DNA of 38,266 nt from Flavobacteriales bacterium. GTDB taxonomy: Bacteria > Bacteroidota > Bacteroidia > Flavobacteriales_F > PHOS-HE28. Below, piece after piece: positions 8,791-16,374 of this stretch (the stretch's first letter is position 1; each line of letters opens with the position of its first letter). The stretch covers positions 1 to 38,266 of the forward strand of contig JAEUSV010000065.1 in NCBI GenBank assembly GCA_016788485.1, written 5' to 3'. Under the pieces are notes generated by a model. The model saw only the letters and a list, made by a program, of their open reading frames with translations. It did no database searches and was not told the origin of the DNA. Both the position numbers and the translations under genes were made by a program.

Positions 8791-9291
8791 ATGAAGCCTC
8801 GCAACACGCCTATCTCGGAGATACAACCAGGGATCTTCTACGCTCGCCTACCCCGATGCACCTACATGGTGCTCCAGCTCATCCTAAAGGACCAAGCCAA
8901 TCATGTTTGGCTAGTGAACCATCGACCTCAATATTGGACGGCGTGGAATGAGAGAACTGTCCCCCTCTCGACCGATGATATTGCCTCTCCATTCCTCATC
9001 AAGAACCTTCAGTTCGACTTGCAGATGCCCGTGCCGAACTTTTTGGAAGTGCTGCACCGATGGAAGTCACCTGTTCTCGCTCTTGAAATGACAGAGAAGG
9101 TGCCCGATACACTCATTCACGATAGCATACGTGGACTCCCGAACTACTATGAAGTCCTTGCCAAGAATGGTTGGCAACTGACCTTTGAATTGCCCTACCC
9201 TGGCGAATCTGCAGAGATCACCACTAGGGATCGCGTTCGCTTGGAAAGGTTGCTCCATGAGTTGGAAGCACTTGGTGACGACATCCCGTAA
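8791..9291 (+). CDS. Unknown protein between direct repeats
   Basis: This 166-residue soluble protein (MKPRNTPISEIQPGIFYARL...) has no motif I recognise. It has no signal peptide or membrane segment. It contains several aromatic residues (HRPQYWTAW, GLPNYYEVLAKNGWQ) and a charged C-terminal helix. Its base composition (near 50 percent GC) and codon use, with many A/T-ending codons, are unlike the flanking transporter genes, pointing to recent acquisition. It is bracketed by two ~125-bp direct repeats. The reading frame looks genuine because the opposite strand and other frames are not similarly open and a promoter box precedes it. Function unknown. Confidence 0.6.
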   Translation: MKPRNTPISEIQPGIFYARLPRCTYMVLQLILKDQANHVWLVNHRPQYWTAWNERTVPLSTDDIASPFLIKNLQFDLQMPVPNFLEVLHRWKSPVLALEMTEKVPDTLIHDSIRGLPNYYEVLAKNGWQLTFELPYPGESAEITTRDRVRLERLLHELEALGDDIP

Positions 9292-9296
9292 TCTCA

Positions 9297-9427
9297 TGTC
9301 GCCAGCGTTCTGCTTTGGCGAGTAAAGCGGATCGGTCAGCGGGTTACTGGTGACCGTTGGATCTTCCTAGCTCACAAGTGACCCCGGCCTCTTCTTGCCC
9401 AGAGCGCACATCCGGATCAGGCCGGGA
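9297..9427. repeat. Imperfect direct repeat, copy B (~125 bp)
   Basis: This is the second copy of the 8605-8731 sequence, starting 6 nt after the stop of the unknown gene. It contains inverted repeats that are less perfect in copy A: TCGCCA/TGGCGA and CGGTCA/TGACCG. The remaining 145 nt up to the next start codon show no clear feature except a weak TATATTCC box at 9522-9529. Confidence 0.8.
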
Positions 9428-9572
9428 TCACTTGCGAGAGTCCAGCTTGCCAACTGTCTCAGCAGGAACATCTATCCCGCATGCGCACAGCTCTCAAGCA
9501 AGGTTATCACGTGCCCCCAGCTATATTCCCACCTCACTAGATATGGCCTGAAGAATAACAACCATAAGTCTG

Positions 9573-10235
9573 ATGGCTGAAAAAGACTTGATCGGGGACC
9601 TCAAGAACTTCAGGAAGCGTATGAAGTTCTCCGACGCCGCATGGCTTGAACGCGGACTGAATCCCTCTGATCAGGACGTGTGCAGCCGGTTGGAGTCCGT
9701 GGTGAATACTTGCACGGATAAGTTGATCGACGCAGCTCAGCGGAAAGCCAAGCCCAAGAGACTCCGACAGATCTTAGTGGAAGGTCTTCGGAGCGCCGAT
9801 CCTTCACACTTCGATACAGAGGAGCGTGAATTTCTATGTGACACGTTCCAGGAACTCTCGAACATCTGCCTCGTCGACATCAGAACGAACTTGAACCGCT
9901 GGATGTACGGTTGGTTCCTAGGCACTCTCCTAGCTGCGGCCTTCATCTTTCGGAGGAAGGAGGAGATCCTTGAGACATCCGCACAGCCCTGTACGAAATG
10001 CGGCAGCCAGCTCGAAACGATCATCCTCCGAACCGATAAGGTCGTCCCGAGTGCATACTGGCACATTGTCCAATGTGCAGGATGTCAGGAGTACAACCTG
10101 CTCAGAATTGACACGCATATGAACAGTATCAGGTTCAAGGGATTCAATTCCATCGAGCTTCTTGACCAAGCGACCAACACTGAGGAGCAAGCTCAAACGC
10201 GACTGGAACAAATCAAGCACTTTCGGGGCAGCTGA
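9573..10235 (+). CDS. DUF4844-like protein with C-terminal zinc ribbon
   Basis: This is a 220-residue protein. The N-terminal ~125 residues are helical and contain FDTEEREFLCDTFQEL and then TNLNRWMYGWFLG. This resembles the DUF4844 pattern (T-E-x-R-E-x-x-C-D ... L-x-x-W-x-Y-G) of Bacteroidota, matched from memory. The C-terminal part has C-T-K-C (about residue 140) and C-A-G-C (about residue 168), a likely zinc ribbon; these two pairs are 25-30 residues apart. GC content is near 50 percent, unlike the chromosome around it. No role can be assigned. A zinc ribbon could mean nucleic-acid or protein binding. Confidence 0.6.
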   Translation: MAEKDLIGDLKNFRKRMKFSDAAWLERGLNPSDQDVCSRLESVVNTCTDKLIDAAQRKAKPKRLRQILVEGLRSADPSHFDTEEREFLCDTFQELSNICLVDIRTNLNRWMYGWFLGTLLAAAFIFRRKEEILETSAQPCTKCGSQLETIILRTDKVVPSAYWHIVQCAGCQEYNLLRIDTHMNSIRFKGFNSIELLDQATNTEEQAQTRLEQIKHFRGS

Positions 10236-10337
10236 ACCTGGTGGTACCTGGCACTTGGTCATAGGAACACATATCCAATGGGAGCAAGGACCATTTCCAG
10301 TTGTTCTGGAGGGCGACCGCTCCATGATCCCCCTGGG

Positions 10338-10345
10338 TACCTTCG
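10338..10345 (+). promoter_or_regulatory. Promoter box upstream of the DEAD-box helicase
   Basis: TACCTTCG, continuing CGG, is identical over 11 bases to the box at 4316. It lies 46 nt before ATG 10392, giving a longer leader than most genes here. Confidence 0.5.
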
Positions 10346-10391
10346 CGGCCGCTAGCGGGGCCTGAACCACACGGCTCCGCCCCTTCCCCGC

Positions 10392-11552
10392 ATGGGTCCT
10401 TCCCCCTCGCCCTTCAGCAGCCTCGGCCTTTCCGAAGCCCTGCTGAAGACGCTCGCCGACCGCGGCTATACCGCGCCCACGCCGATCCAGGAGCAGGCCA
10501 TCCCGGCGGTGCTTTTCGGGAAGGACGTGCTGGGCATCGCGAAGACCGGTTCGGGCAAGACCGCGAGCTACGTGCTGCCCATCCTCGCGCATTTGGAGCA
10601 GGAGCGCTGGACCATGAGCAACCGCCACGTGCCCGTGCTGGTGCTGGTGCCCACGCGCGAGTTGGCCCTGCAGGTGGAGGCGGTGTTCAACGAGCTGAGC
10701 GCCGGTCAGCCTGAGCGCGTTAGGACGGTGGCGGTGTTCGGCGGCGTGTCGATCAACCCGCAGATGATCGGCCTGCAGGGTGTTCAAGTGCTGATCGCCA
10801 CGCCCGGCCGCCTGCTGGACCTGATCGAGCACAAGGCCGTGCACCTGGCCGAGGTGAAGGTGCTGGTGCTCGACGAGGCCGACCGCATGCTCGACCTCGG
10901 CTTCCAGGACGAGGTGGACCGCCTGCTGGCGCTGATGCCCCGCAAGCGACAGAACCTGCTCTTCTCCGCCACGCTCAGCAGCGCCATCCACGAGATCACC
11001 CGTCTGGTGCTGCACAAGCCCGAGGTGATCCAGGTGGTGGAGGAGCCGCAGGAGGTGACGCTGATCCGGCAACGCGCCTTCCGCGTGGCGCCCGAGCGCA
11101 AGGGCCCCTTCCTGCGCTACCTGATACGGAGCGGCGACATGCAGCAGGTGCTCGTGTTCACCGCCACCACGCACAGCGCCGACCACGTGGCCGACAAGCT
11201 GCGCAAGCACGGCATCGACGCGCGGGCCACGCACGGCGGCAAGAGCCACCACGCCCGCACCCAGGCCCTGGCCGACCTCAAGGCCGGCCGGCTCCGCGTG
11301 CTGGTGACCACCGACCTGCTGGCGCGCGGCATCGACATCGCCTTCCTGCCCTACGTGATCAACTACGAGCTCCCGCGCAGCCCCAAGGACCACGTGCACC
11401 GCATCGGCCGCACCGGCCGTGCGCAGAACCCAGGCGAGGCCATCACGCTGGTGACCCCCGCGGACCAGCCCCACTTCAAGGTGATCCAGAAGAAGATGGG
11501 GCAATGGGTGATGCTGGAGAGCACCGATGAGGTGGACCTGCAGGGGTATTGA
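10392..11552 (+). CDS. DEAD-box ATP-dependent RNA helicase (RhlE-like)
   Basis: This 386-residue helicase core has all main motifs. The Q motif is FSSLGLSEALL...TPIQEQAIP. Motif I is AKTGSGKT (50-57) and motif Ia is PTRELALQ. GG and TPGR follow, then motif II DEAD (161-164). Motif III is SAT, and ARGIDI and HRIGRTGR form motifs V and VI. It ends shortly after the second RecA domain, without the basic C-terminal tail that many RhlE proteins carry. It remodels RNA, probably in ribosome assembly or decay. It is high in GC and looks like a native gene surrounded by low-GC neighbours. Confidence 0.93.
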   Translation: MGPSPSPFSSLGLSEALLKTLADRGYTAPTPIQEQAIPAVLFGKDVLGIAKTGSGKTASYVLPILAHLEQERWTMSNRHVPVLVLVPTRELALQVEAVFNELSAGQPERVRTVAVFGGVSINPQMIGLQGVQVLIATPGRLLDLIEHKAVHLAEVKVLVLDEADRMLDLGFQDEVDRLLALMPRKRQNLLFSATLSSAIHEITRLVLHKPEVIQVVEEPQEVTLIRQRAFRVAPERKGPFLRYLIRSGDMQQVLVFTATTHSADHVADKLRKHGIDARATHGGKSHHARTQALADLKAGRLRVLVTTDLLARGIDIAFLPYVINYELPRSPKDHVHRIGRTGRAQNPGEAITLVTPADQPHFKVIQKKMGQWVMLESTDEVDLQGY

Positions 11553-11578
11553 GCCGCGGGTTATTGAACCACGGACCT

Positions 11579-11604
11579 CGCTTCGCCGAAGGCTTCGCGA
11601 AGGC
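11579..11604. repeat. Short self-complementary segment after the helicase gene
   Basis: CTTCGC at 11581-11586 pairs with GCGAAG at 11597-11602, and the loop between them is itself palindromic (GAAG-G-CTTC). It may terminate the helicase transcript, but no T-run follows. The rest of 11553-11735 shows only the promoter-like box at 11683. Confidence 0.4.
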
Positions 11605-11682
11605 GCAGTGGACACGGATCCACACAGATGCATGCGGTGGAGGTGGTCTATCCGTCGCTGAGCTTGCCGCAGCGCGCTCCCT

Positions 11683-11690
11683 TAGCTTCG
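11683..11690 (+). promoter_or_regulatory. Promoter box upstream of the membrane protein at 11736
   Basis: TAGCTTCG, continuing CGG, matches the TAnnTTYG pattern used elsewhere in the window. It lies 45 nt before ATG 11736. Confidence 0.45.
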
Positions 11691-11735
11691 CGGTCCCGTC
11701 TTTCAGCAGTTCAATTTGAACTCGTCACCATCGCT

Positions 11736-12224
11736 ATGGGTATCGCCGCAGCAGACAACATGGAATGGCGACGGGTGATACGATACGCGATTACCGGAGG
11801 TATTTGCCTTGCCCTGGTCTCTTGGCAATATCTGAGTCAGAAGGCGAAGCATGAGATGCTGGCTGCGCATGGGCGTATCGTTCAATTTCACAGTCTCTCG
11901 GTATCGTCCGGTGTTGCCCACTTCAGCTTTGAGACCGATGGTGGTCATCTCATTGAATCCTTCAGGAAGTGTGGCGATTGTAAAGACTACTCATCTGCAT
12001 GGGTGATATACCTTCCCGAGGACCCCGATGTCTACGAGCTTTCCTTCGACTACGATAGGTACTTCCCTACCTGGCGGGTCTTTTTCTTCTATGGCCTGTA
12101 TCTTCCCATAATGTTCTTCGGCTTGAATGGATTGTTCAATTTCCTTCGCCATGTTGCATCATACTTCAAGAGGGGCATGCGAAGCTCTCGCCCCGATCCA
12201 TCATCAAGGAACGTTAACCTGTAG
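11736..12224 (+). CDS. Small membrane protein of unknown function
   Basis: This 162-residue protein has two predicted membrane segments. One is near the N-terminus (YAITGGICLALVSWQYL); the second follows the central domain (VFFFYGLYLPIMFFG). Between them is a ~75-residue domain with a CGDC motif and several beta-like strands, giving a TM-beta-TM layout reminiscent of DUF3592 proteins, with low confidence. The start could also be ATG 11760 (MEWRRVIRY). Its GC content is near 50 percent, again unlike the surrounding chromosome. The stop is 15 nt before the ATPase gene. Function unknown. Confidence 0.6.
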   Translation: MGIAAADNMEWRRVIRYAITGGICLALVSWQYLSQKAKHEMLAAHGRIVQFHSLSVSSGVAHFSFETDGGHLIESFRKCGDCKDYSSAWVIYLPEDPDVYELSFDYDRYFPTWRVFFFYGLYLPIMFFGLNGLFNFLRHVASYFKRGMRSSRPDPSSRNVNL

Positions 12225-12239
12225 TGTGAGCAGTAGATC

Positions 12240-12950
12240 GTGAAGAACACAGTATTAAACCTCCGCGACCTGCATTTCGCCCACGGCGACCGCGCGGTGC
12301 TGGACCGTGTGGAGCTCGACGTGCCCACGGGTGAGGTGCTGGTGATCGTGGGGGCCAGTGGCTGCGGCAAGACCACCTTGCTGCGGTGCATCGCCGGGCT
12401 GGAGCGCGCCTCCGCCGGCCGCATCACGCTCGCCGACCAAGTGCTCGACGAAGGACGCACGCACGTGGCGCCCGAGCAGCGCAGCATCGGCTTCGTGTTC
12501 CAGGGGCTGGCGCTCTTCCCCCACCTCACCGTGGACGGCAACGTGGCCTTCGGGCTGCACGGCATGCCCAAGGCGGAGCGTGCGCAGCGCGTGAAGGACG
12601 AGCTCGCCGCCGTGGGGCTCGAGGGGCTCGGCGACCGCTACCCGCACCAGCTCAGCGGCGGGCAGCAGCAGCGCGTGGCCATCGCCCGCAGCCTGGTGCG
12701 ACGGCCGAAGCTGATGCTGATGGACGAGCCCTTCAGCGACCTGGACCCCGCCACGCGCAAGAGCGTGCGCGCCGAAGTGCTTCGCATCCTGCGCGCGCAC
12801 GGCACCACCGCCATCATCGTCACCCACGACCGCGAGGACGCCTTCCACGTGGCCGACCGCATCGCCGAGATGGACCGCGGCCGCATCGTTCGCATCGAAC
12901 GCGCCGAGGTGTTCCGCGCCGAATGGAGCGCGCATCCCCACACGCCATGA
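12240..12950 (+). CDS. ABC transporter ATP-binding protein (FbpC-like, short)
   Basis: This 236-residue ATPase has Walker A GASGCGKTT and the signature LSGGQQQR. Walker B is LMLMDEPFSDLD, and THDREDA carries the H-loop. The sequence is closest in style to ferric-iron/polyamine importer ATPases, which usually exceed 330 residues because of a C-terminal TOBE domain; here that domain is absent. It starts with GTG at 12240, in a low-GC junction that still reads AGTATTAAAC. It probably energises the permease at 7041-8585 but is separated from it by 3.65 kb. The stop overlaps the next start (ATGA). Confidence 0.87.
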   Translation: MKNTVLNLRDLHFAHGDRAVLDRVELDVPTGEVLVIVGASGCGKTTLLRCIAGLERASAGRITLADQVLDEGRTHVAPEQRSIGFVFQGLALFPHLTVDGNVAFGLHGMPKAERAQRVKDELAAVGLEGLGDRYPHQLSGGQQQRVAIARSLVRRPKLMLMDEPFSDLDPATRKSVRAEVLRILRAHGTTAIIVTHDREDAFHVADRIAEMDRGRIVRIERAEVFRAEWSAHPHTP

Positions 12951-13270
12951 GCGACCGCCTCGCCCAGCTGCAGGCCCTCCTGGCCGAGGACCCGCGTGAT
13001 GCCTTCGTGCGCTACGCCATCGCGCTCGAGCACAAGCGCCGCGGCGCCATGGACCAGGCCGCGCACGACCTCGAGGCCCTGCTGCGCGACGACCCGAAGT
13101 ACATCGCCGCCTACTACCAGCTCGCGCTGGTGCTCGCCGACCTGGGACGCACCGATGAGGCGGCGCACGTGTGCGAGGCCGGCTCCCTCCAATGCCTCAC
13201 CACCGGCGACCGCAAGGCCCGCGCGGAGCTGCTCGAACTGAAGAACGCCCTCACCGGCAACGACGACTGA
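12947..13270 (+). CDS. Small TPR-repeat protein
   Basis: This 107-residue soluble protein starts MSDRLAQLQALLAEDPRD. It contains two tetratricopeptide-like helix pairs: DAFVRYAIALEHKRRGAMDQA followed by LLRDDPKYIAAYYQLALVLADLGRTDEA. Such small TPR proteins act as protein-binding adaptors. Both ends overlap neighbours: ATGA with the ATPase gene upstream, and TGATG with the next gene downstream. The three genes are therefore probably translated from one mRNA. A link to the transporter is suggested only by this coupling. Confidence 0.8.
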   Translation: MSDRLAQLQALLAEDPRDAFVRYAIALEHKRRGAMDQAAHDLEALLRDDPKYIAAYYQLALVLADLGRTDEAAHVCEAGSLQCLTTGDRKARAELLELKNALTGNDD

Positions 13271-14199
13271 TGCGGCGCGTGCTGAAGTGGACCCTGTGGG
13301 CGCTGCTCGCGCTGTTCCTGCTGAGCCTGCCCTTCATCCACAGCATTCTCGCCGTGCAGGCGCCCGTGAACGCGCCGGTGGCGGTGGTGGAAGGCTGGAT
13401 GCCCGAGGAAAGGCTCTGCACCGCCGCGGACACCCTCCTGGCCCGCGGCTATACCAAGGTGCACACCACGGGCACGGTGCGCCCCTTCGCGTACTACCTG
13501 CTGGTGAACGAGGCCGTGGACGTGGTGCTGCGCGAGGACGTGACCGGTGAGGTGATGGTGATGGCCGCTGGACAGGACGGCGCGTATCTGCAATTGCTCA
13601 GCGGTGCGGACACCCTGCGGACATGGGCCCTGTCCACCGCCATGCAGCGGTTCAGCCACACCCTCTCCGGCATCCACCGGCAGTTCCGCCTGCGCTCCAT
13701 CAACCCGGCGCATCCGGAGAGCACCACGTCCAACGTGTACACCCTGCGGTTCGAGGTGAACGGGCTGAACGTGCACGGCCTGCAGCAGGAGACCCGCTTC
13801 GTGCGGACCGATGGCCGCATGGAGGAGGCCTGGCCCACCTACGCGCACGCCGCGGCGGCGAAGCTGGTGGCCTGTGGCATCCCTGCGGAACGGGTGCAGG
13901 CCATCCCCACCTGGGGACGCCCGGACAGCCGCAGCTGGGGCAATGCCGCCACCTTCGGTGCCTACGCGCAGCGCGAAGGGTACACGGCCGTCGACCTGAT
14001 CTCCCTGGGCGTGCACGCGCGGCGTTCGCGCAACCTCATGCGCCGTGGCTGCGGGCCCTCCGTCACGGTGGGCGTGATCAGCCTCGACGATCCGCGCTGC
14101 CCGCGCGTGGGCTGGTGGAAGCACTGGAAGGGCTGGTTCTACGTGCTGAAGGAGGTGGTCGGCGCCAGCGTGCCGTACGCCGTGGACATCACGCGCTAG
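13270..14199 (+). CDS. YdcF/ElyC (DUF218)-like membrane-anchored protein
   Basis: This 309-residue protein has one N-terminal membrane helix (LKWTLWALLALFLLSLPFI). The DUF218 opening VAVVEGWMPEE follows at residues 37-47 and then a nucleotide-like fold. Later DUF218 elements are IPTWGRPDSRSWGNA and DLISLGVHARRSRNL. Between them lies a ~100-residue beta-rich stretch (including NVYTLRFEVNGLNVHGL) not found in short YdcF proteins, so the domain seems interrupted by an insertion. ElyC and SanA of this family act in envelope integrity. ATG 13270 overlaps the previous stop. Confidence 0.75.
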   Translation: MRRVLKWTLWALLALFLLSLPFIHSILAVQAPVNAPVAVVEGWMPEERLCTAADTLLARGYTKVHTTGTVRPFAYYLLVNEAVDVVLREDVTGEVMVMAAGQDGAYLQLLSGADTLRTWALSTAMQRFSHTLSGIHRQFRLRSINPAHPESTTSNVYTLRFEVNGLNVHGLQQETRFVRTDGRMEEAWPTYAHAAAAKLVACGIPAERVQAIPTWGRPDSRSWGNAATFGAYAQREGYTAVDLISLGVHARRSRNLMRRGCGPSVTVGVISLDDPRCPRVGWWKHWKGWFYVLKEVVGASVPYAVDITR

Positions 14200-14207
14200 C
14201 CCGTGGC

Positions 14208-14215
14208 TATCTTCA
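14208..14215 (+). promoter_or_regulatory. Promoter-like box abutting the DinB-like gene
   Basis: TATCTTCA resembles the TATCTTTG box at 31799 and lies 4 nt before ATG 14220. If functional, it would give a leaderless transcript. Confidence 0.4.
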
Positions 14216-14219
14216 GGCC

Positions 14220-14738
14220 ATGAACGCCCTTCAACGGCCGGCCGAAGGCGAATGCCCCGCCTTCTACCAACGCTACATCGACCAGGCCGATGGCCGCGAC
14301 CTGCTGGAGGCCCTGATGAACGCCTCGGAGGTACTGTGGGCCGTGGTGCGGCGGCTCCCGCCCGGCCACAAGGACCACGCCTATGCGCCCGGCAAGTGGA
14401 CCGTGGGGCAGTTGCTGCAGCACATCAACGATGCCGAGCGCGTGTTCGCCTACCGTGCCCTGCGCTTCGCCCGCCGCGATGCCACCCCCCTTCCCGGCTA
14501 CGACGAGGATGCCTGGGCCGCCGCCACCGCGGGCAGCACGCGCACCGTGGACCAGTTGATGGCCGAGCACGACGCGCTGCGCACCGCCAGCATCGCGCTG
14601 TTCCAGGGCTGCAGCGCCGACGACCTCATGGCCACCGGCACGGGCAACGGACACACCTTCACCGTGCGGGCGCTCGGCTGGGCCATCGCCGGCCATGCCG
14701 TGCACCACGCCCGCGTGCTCCACGAACGCTACCTGTGA
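14220..14738 (+). CDS. DinB-family (DinB/YfiT-like) putative metalloenzyme
   Basis: This 172-residue four-helix-bundle protein carries DinB-superfamily features. One is GKWTVGQLLQHINDAERVFAYR, with a first candidate metal His. The other is AGHAVHHARVLHERYL near the end, supplying two more His ligands. The family includes bacillithiol/mycothiol-dependent thiol transferases and many uncharacterised members. Two nucleotides separate its stop from the next gene. No substrate can be assigned. Confidence 0.85.
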   Translation: MNALQRPAEGECPAFYQRYIDQADGRDLLEALMNASEVLWAVVRRLPPGHKDHAYAPGKWTVGQLLQHINDAERVFAYRALRFARRDATPLPGYDEDAWAAATAGSTRTVDQLMAEHDALRTASIALFQGCSADDLMATGTGNGHTFTVRALGWAIAGHAVHHARVLHERYL

Positions 14739-14740
14739 CC

Positions 14741-15208
14741 ATGCGACCCATCCAGAGCTGGTTCGACGAGTATGGCGAAAGCCACCGCAACGCAACGAAC
14801 ACTGCGATCCATTGGGTCTGCGTGCCCGTGATCTACTTCTGCGTGGTGGGCCTTATCGCGTCCATCCCTTCACCCGTCCTTGGTACCGACGGCCCGCGCC
14901 ACCTGTGGTCGGGGGTGTTGATGGGCATCGTGGTGGCCGTGTACTACCCGCGGTCCAAGCCCATCGCCCTCGGCATGTTCCTGTTCACCCTGCTCTGCTT
15001 TCTCGTCGCGCTCACCGTGGAGAAGCACGCGCCCTGGCCCCTGTGGTCCGTCTGCCTTGTGCTCTTCGCGTTGGCGTGGGTCGGCCAGTTCATCGGCCAC
15101 CACATCGAAGGGAAAAAGCCGAGCTTCCTCAAGGACCTCGCCTTCCTGTTGGTGGGTCCGGCGTGGCTGATGGCGAAGCTGTACCGCCGGTTCGGGATCC
15201 GTTACTAG
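14741..15208 (+). CDS. Mpo1/YGL010w-like membrane protein (DUF962)
   Basis: This 155-residue polytopic protein begins WFDEYGESHRNATNTAIHW, with the conserved H15 and H24 of the Mpo1-like family. Near its end it has GHHIEGKKPSFLKD, supplying further histidines. Yeast Mpo1 is an Fe2+-dependent dioxygenase that alpha-oxidises 2-hydroxy fatty acids, and a similar lipid role is plausible here. Four membrane spans are likely. The TAG stop overlaps the TAG stop of the convergent gene (CTAG). Confidence 0.85.
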   Translation: MRPIQSWFDEYGESHRNATNTAIHWVCVPVIYFCVVGLIASIPSPVLGTDGPRHLWSGVLMGIVVAVYYPRSKPIALGMFLFTLLCFLVALTVEKHAPWPLWSVCLVLFALAWVGQFIGHHIEGKKPSFLKDLAFLLVGPAWLMAKLYRRFGIRY

Positions 15209-16374
15209 TTCAGCGGTACTTCCTCCGGCCGGTATGGTAGGGTGACCGGTTCCGGCCGCAACGGTGCGAAGTAGGGATGGTCCACCTCCCAGGCACGCCA
15301 CAGGTACGCATCCCCGAAGCAGTAGCGCAGGTCGCGCAGCACCTGGTCGGGCTCCAGCAGCGCCTGCCCGAAAAGGTCGGCCGTACGCGTGTTGCCCGCG
15401 AAGAAGTGGAACCGCCGCACCACGTCCAACTTGTTGAAGCGCGGGTCGTTGTTGGTGAGGTGCCGGGGGAACACGTGACCGTCCACCGCAGCGATCATGC
15501 CCCAGTTGTCCACCGTATCCAGGGTGGCGAGGAGCGTCTCCATGTCGATGTCGATGTTGCCCGATGCCGTGCGGTGGGCGAAGGCATAGCGCCCCCCGGC
15601 ATCGGCGATGAGGCGGGCCATGTAGCTGTTGCCCGGCGGCACGCTCCACTGGCCGTTCCACTGGCTGCCGAAGAAGACCACGGGATGCACAGTGTCGCGT
15701 TCCGCCAGGGCGGCCTGCGCGAGGTACCGTTGCTCGATGGCCGCGAAGAGGCTGTCGGCCTCGCGTTCGCGGCCGGTGAGCGAACCGAAGAAGCGGACCC
15801 ACTCGGCGCGCCCCAGCGGATGCTCCTCGAGGTACTCGCTCACCTGCACCACCGGAAGCCCGTTCTCCTTGAGCGTGGCCTGCTGCTGCGCGCCGAACGG
15901 ATAGGTGAGCACCGCATCGGGCCGCAGGGCGATGAGCGTTTCGCGGTCCAAGGCCTCGGTGGAACCCAGGCCCTTCACCCGGCCTTCGGCGATCGCCGCG
16001 CGCAGCACGCTGTCGCGCACCTCATCGGGGAAGGTGACGGCCACCACCGCATCGCGCGCTCCCACGGCCGCCAGGAAGGGCACGTGGGTGGAGCTCAGCA
16101 AGGCCAGGCGGCGCAACGGGATGTCCAGGTGCGCGGCGCGGCAGCCGGGTTCCGTGCAACGCCCGCCGGGCACCGCGTGGTACATGCCCACCGTGTCCGC
16201 AGCACCCCCATGGCCATGGACGATGATCCGTCGTTCGGCACCGCGCGTGAACACCTCGAACGATCGGGCGTAAGTGAACGTTCGGGCACGCCAATCATCG
16301 ACCGGGGTCTTGGGCGGTGAGGGGGCCGTGCACCCGGCGAGGAGCACGAGCGGCAGGGCCCAGGGCCACTTCAT
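15205..16374 (-). CDS. B12/iron-siderophore-type ABC substrate-binding lipoprotein (FecB/BtuF-like)
   Basis: This 389-residue protein has a lipobox (MKWPWALPLVLLAGC, Cys15). The Peripla_BP_2 fold is recognisable by LSSTHVPFLAAVGARDAVVAV, by LIALRPDAVLTYPFGAQQ and by GRAEWVRFFGSLTGREREADSLF. Family members bind cobalamin or ferric siderophores. No permease or ATPase lies next to it. Instead it is translationally coupled (ATGA overlap) to the upstream S41-like gene. Its stop overlaps the convergent gene's stop by 4 nt. Confidence 0.85.
   Translation of the reverse strand: MKWPWALPLVLLAGCTAPSPPKTPVDDWRARTFTYARSFEVFTRGAERRIIVHGHGGAADTVGMYHAVPGGRCTEPGCRAAHLDIPLRRLALLSSTHVPFLAAVGARDAVVAVTFPDEVRDSVLRAAIAEGRVKGLGSTEALDRETLIALRPDAVLTYPFGAQQQATLKENGLPVVQVSEYLEEHPLGRAEWVRFFGSLTGREREADSLFAAIEQRYLAQAALAERDTVHPVVFFGSQWNGQWSVPPGNSYMARLIADAGGRYAFAHRTASGNIDIDMETLLATLDTVDNWGMIAAVDGHVFPRHLTNNDPRFNKLDVVRRFHFFAGNTRTADLFGQALLEPDQVLRDLRYCFGDAYLWRAWEVDHPYFAPLRPEPVTLPYRPEEVPLN

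Noticed and set aside
8605..9427. Integron attC sites flanking the unknown gene
   Set aside because: Both repeats contain GTTGGAT, which fits the GTTRRRY core, but no matching RYYYAAC at the expected upstream position and no clear attC-type fold with paired L/R boxes. No integrase is present in the window.
11567..11640. Possible remnant of an insertion sequence after the helicase gene
   Set aside because: The short palindromes and CACGGATC-like words have no paired ends and no transposase remnant, so they are reported only as a structured segment.
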